Below are positions 23,791-24,074 of a stretch of 24,074 nucleotides of DNA, piece after piece. Both the position numbers and the translations under genes were made by a program. The stretch comes from Subdoligranulum sp. GTDB taxonomy: Bacteria > Bacillota > Clostridia > Oscillospirales > Ruminococcaceae. The notes under the pieces were generated by a model. That model was not told the DNA's origin. It did no database searches and saw only the letters and a program-made list of their open reading frames with translations. Position 1 is the first letter of the stretch, and each line of letters starts with the position of its first letter. Location of the stretch: the NCBI GenBank assembly GCA_004555405.1, contig SFIE01000030.1, positions 1 to 24,074 on the forward strand. Direction: 5' to 3'.

Positions 23791-23892
23791 TCAGCACACA
23801 GGGCAAGCGCACACGGCAAAGCCCTCAGCCATACAACGAGCCCGAGAGTGTACGCAACAACAACAGAATGCCTGGCAAACCATCGCGTTCAT
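23791..23892 (-). CDS. Cysteine-rich leader peptide of cysE, 33 aa
   Basis: A 33-codon ORF with AAAGGAG nine bases before its ATG. Nine residues are cysteine (6, 10-13, 20, 28, 30, 33), including four in a row encoded TGT TGT TGT TGC, and the last sense codon is also Cys. It ends ahead of an intrinsic terminator that precedes cysE. A run of codons for the pathway end product, followed by competing RNA hairpins, is the hallmark of ribosome-mediated attenuation (as in trp and his operons). When Cys-tRNA is scarce the ribosome would stall at codons 10-13. The peptide has no signal sequence, and a metal-binding small protein is a less likely alternative. The ORF and RNA elements are seen; the regulatory role is inferred. 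Confidence 0.88.
   Translation of the reverse strand: MNAMVCQAFCCCCVHSRARCMAEGFAVCACPVC
23841..23848 (-). promoter_or_regulatory. Antiterminator segment inside the cysE leader ORF
   Basis: CTCTCGGG on the minus strand (23848-23841) spans the third base of codon 15 to the first base of codon 18, just after the Cys codons 10-13. It is exactly complementary to CCCGAGAG in the 5' arm of the terminator (23755-23748). Pairing would stop the terminator from forming and allow cysE transcription. Confidence 0.7.
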
Positions 23893-23934
23893 AGCAGTGC
23901 GCTCCTTTCGGGTAAAGGCAACACCACATAATTC

Positions 23935-24054
23935 CCGCCTAACGGCTTAAGCACCGTTCCGGCGGCTGCGGCACAGCATCTGCGTTGCCAAAATGCTCGA
24001 TAATGTCGGGTTGCGGTACCCGCATCGTGCTTCGGGAGCAAAAGCCCCTCGCAC
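23935..24054 (-). other. Structured region upstream of the cysE leader
   Basis: On the minus strand four stems follow one another: GTGC/GCAC enclosing GGGGC/GCTCC (24054-24027), CGGGT/ACCCG (24022-24007), AGCAT/ATGCT (23997-23975) and CCGCC..AACGG/CCGTT..GGCGG with a TGCTTAAG loop (23965-23935). Several reading frames are open to the window edge; one minus-strand frame ends at TAG 23939-23941 after 44 codons (tail PPERCLSR). None is recognisable as a protein. The region may be a structured RNA, an intergenic repeat or the 3' end of a gene; the promoter for the cysE leader must lie here or further upstream, and I could not place it. Confidence 0.4.
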
Positions 24055-24074
24055 TCTGCGACCGCTGCCCCTGC

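Noticed and set aside
24011..24022. GGTACCGC on the minus strand, which resembles the core of a T-box (tRNA-sensing leader)
   Set aside because: The match is only eight bases, the base before it is not the usual U, no specifier stem is visible and no U-rich terminator follows directly. Most of a T-box would lie outside the window, so extension to the right would settle it.
23939..24074. Partial protein-coding gene on the minus strand entering from the right edge
   Set aside because: Several frames are open at once, none gives a recognisable sequence, and the region folds into successive hairpins. It is kept only as an unassigned structured region.
1..24074. CRISPR arrays, tRNA or rRNA genes, insertion sequences, phage genes, attachment sites
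   Set aside because: I saw no spaced direct repeats, no cloverleaf-like sequence, no transposase or integrase, and no terminal inverted repeats.

Overview
This window looks like chromosomal DNA of a GC-rich gut clostridium of the Oscillospiraceae/Ruminococcaceae type (Faecalibacterium, Subdoligranulum or Gemmiger relatives). Three things suggest this: the clostridial-type fused PurL, the replacement of bifunctional PurH by a stand-alone AICAR transformylase plus a PurO-type IMP cyclohydrolase, and strong GC bias at third codon positions. The assignment is inferred from gene families and composition only. Apart from a small AT-rich patch at the left end, every confident gene lies on the minus strand, so transcription runs from right to left.

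From right to left (order of transcription): (1) A structured edge region (about 23935-24054) is followed by a 33-residue peptide ORF with nine cysteines, four of them consecutive, and by an intrinsic terminator; serine acetyltransferase cysE comes next. An 8-nt segment just after the poly-Cys codons is exactly complementary to the 5' arm of the terminator. This is a textbook layout for ribosome-mediated cysteine attenuation. (2) A single-gene unit encodes a membrane-anchored protein with an acidic tail; it has a clear promoter and a bidirectional terminator. (3) A promoter with TATAAT drives a compact operon: a GT14-like glycosyltransferase, mannose-1-phosphate guanylyltransferase (manC), a phosphohexomutase, a large guanylyltransferase-cupin-ManA fusion, a DUF3783 protein, a membrane-anchored ApbE flavin transferase and a YbaK/EbsC deacylase. 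The first four genes together cover fructose-6-phosphate to GDP-mannose plus one glycosyl transfer step.

(4) The purine operon then starts from its own promoter. Its leader encodes a 35-residue Met-rich peptide with a perfect Shine-Dalgarno sequence, whose stop codon lies one base before a perfect 12-bp terminator hairpin with seven U residues. Behind it lie purE, purF, purM, purN, purO, the AICAR transformylase, purD, purL (with fused glutaminase) and purB, closed by a terminator. These make IMP from PRPP except for SAICAR synthetase (purC), which is not in the window; purK is also absent.

The left 540 bases are AT-rich and hold an unrecognised 90-residue ORF with a TTG start and, after its stop, the start-less C-terminal remnant of a small membrane protein.

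The most interesting features are the two small-peptide/terminator leaders in front of cysE and purE. Both are too short to be picked up by ordinary gene calling, and I know of no described attenuator of either kind in this group, though I could not search.
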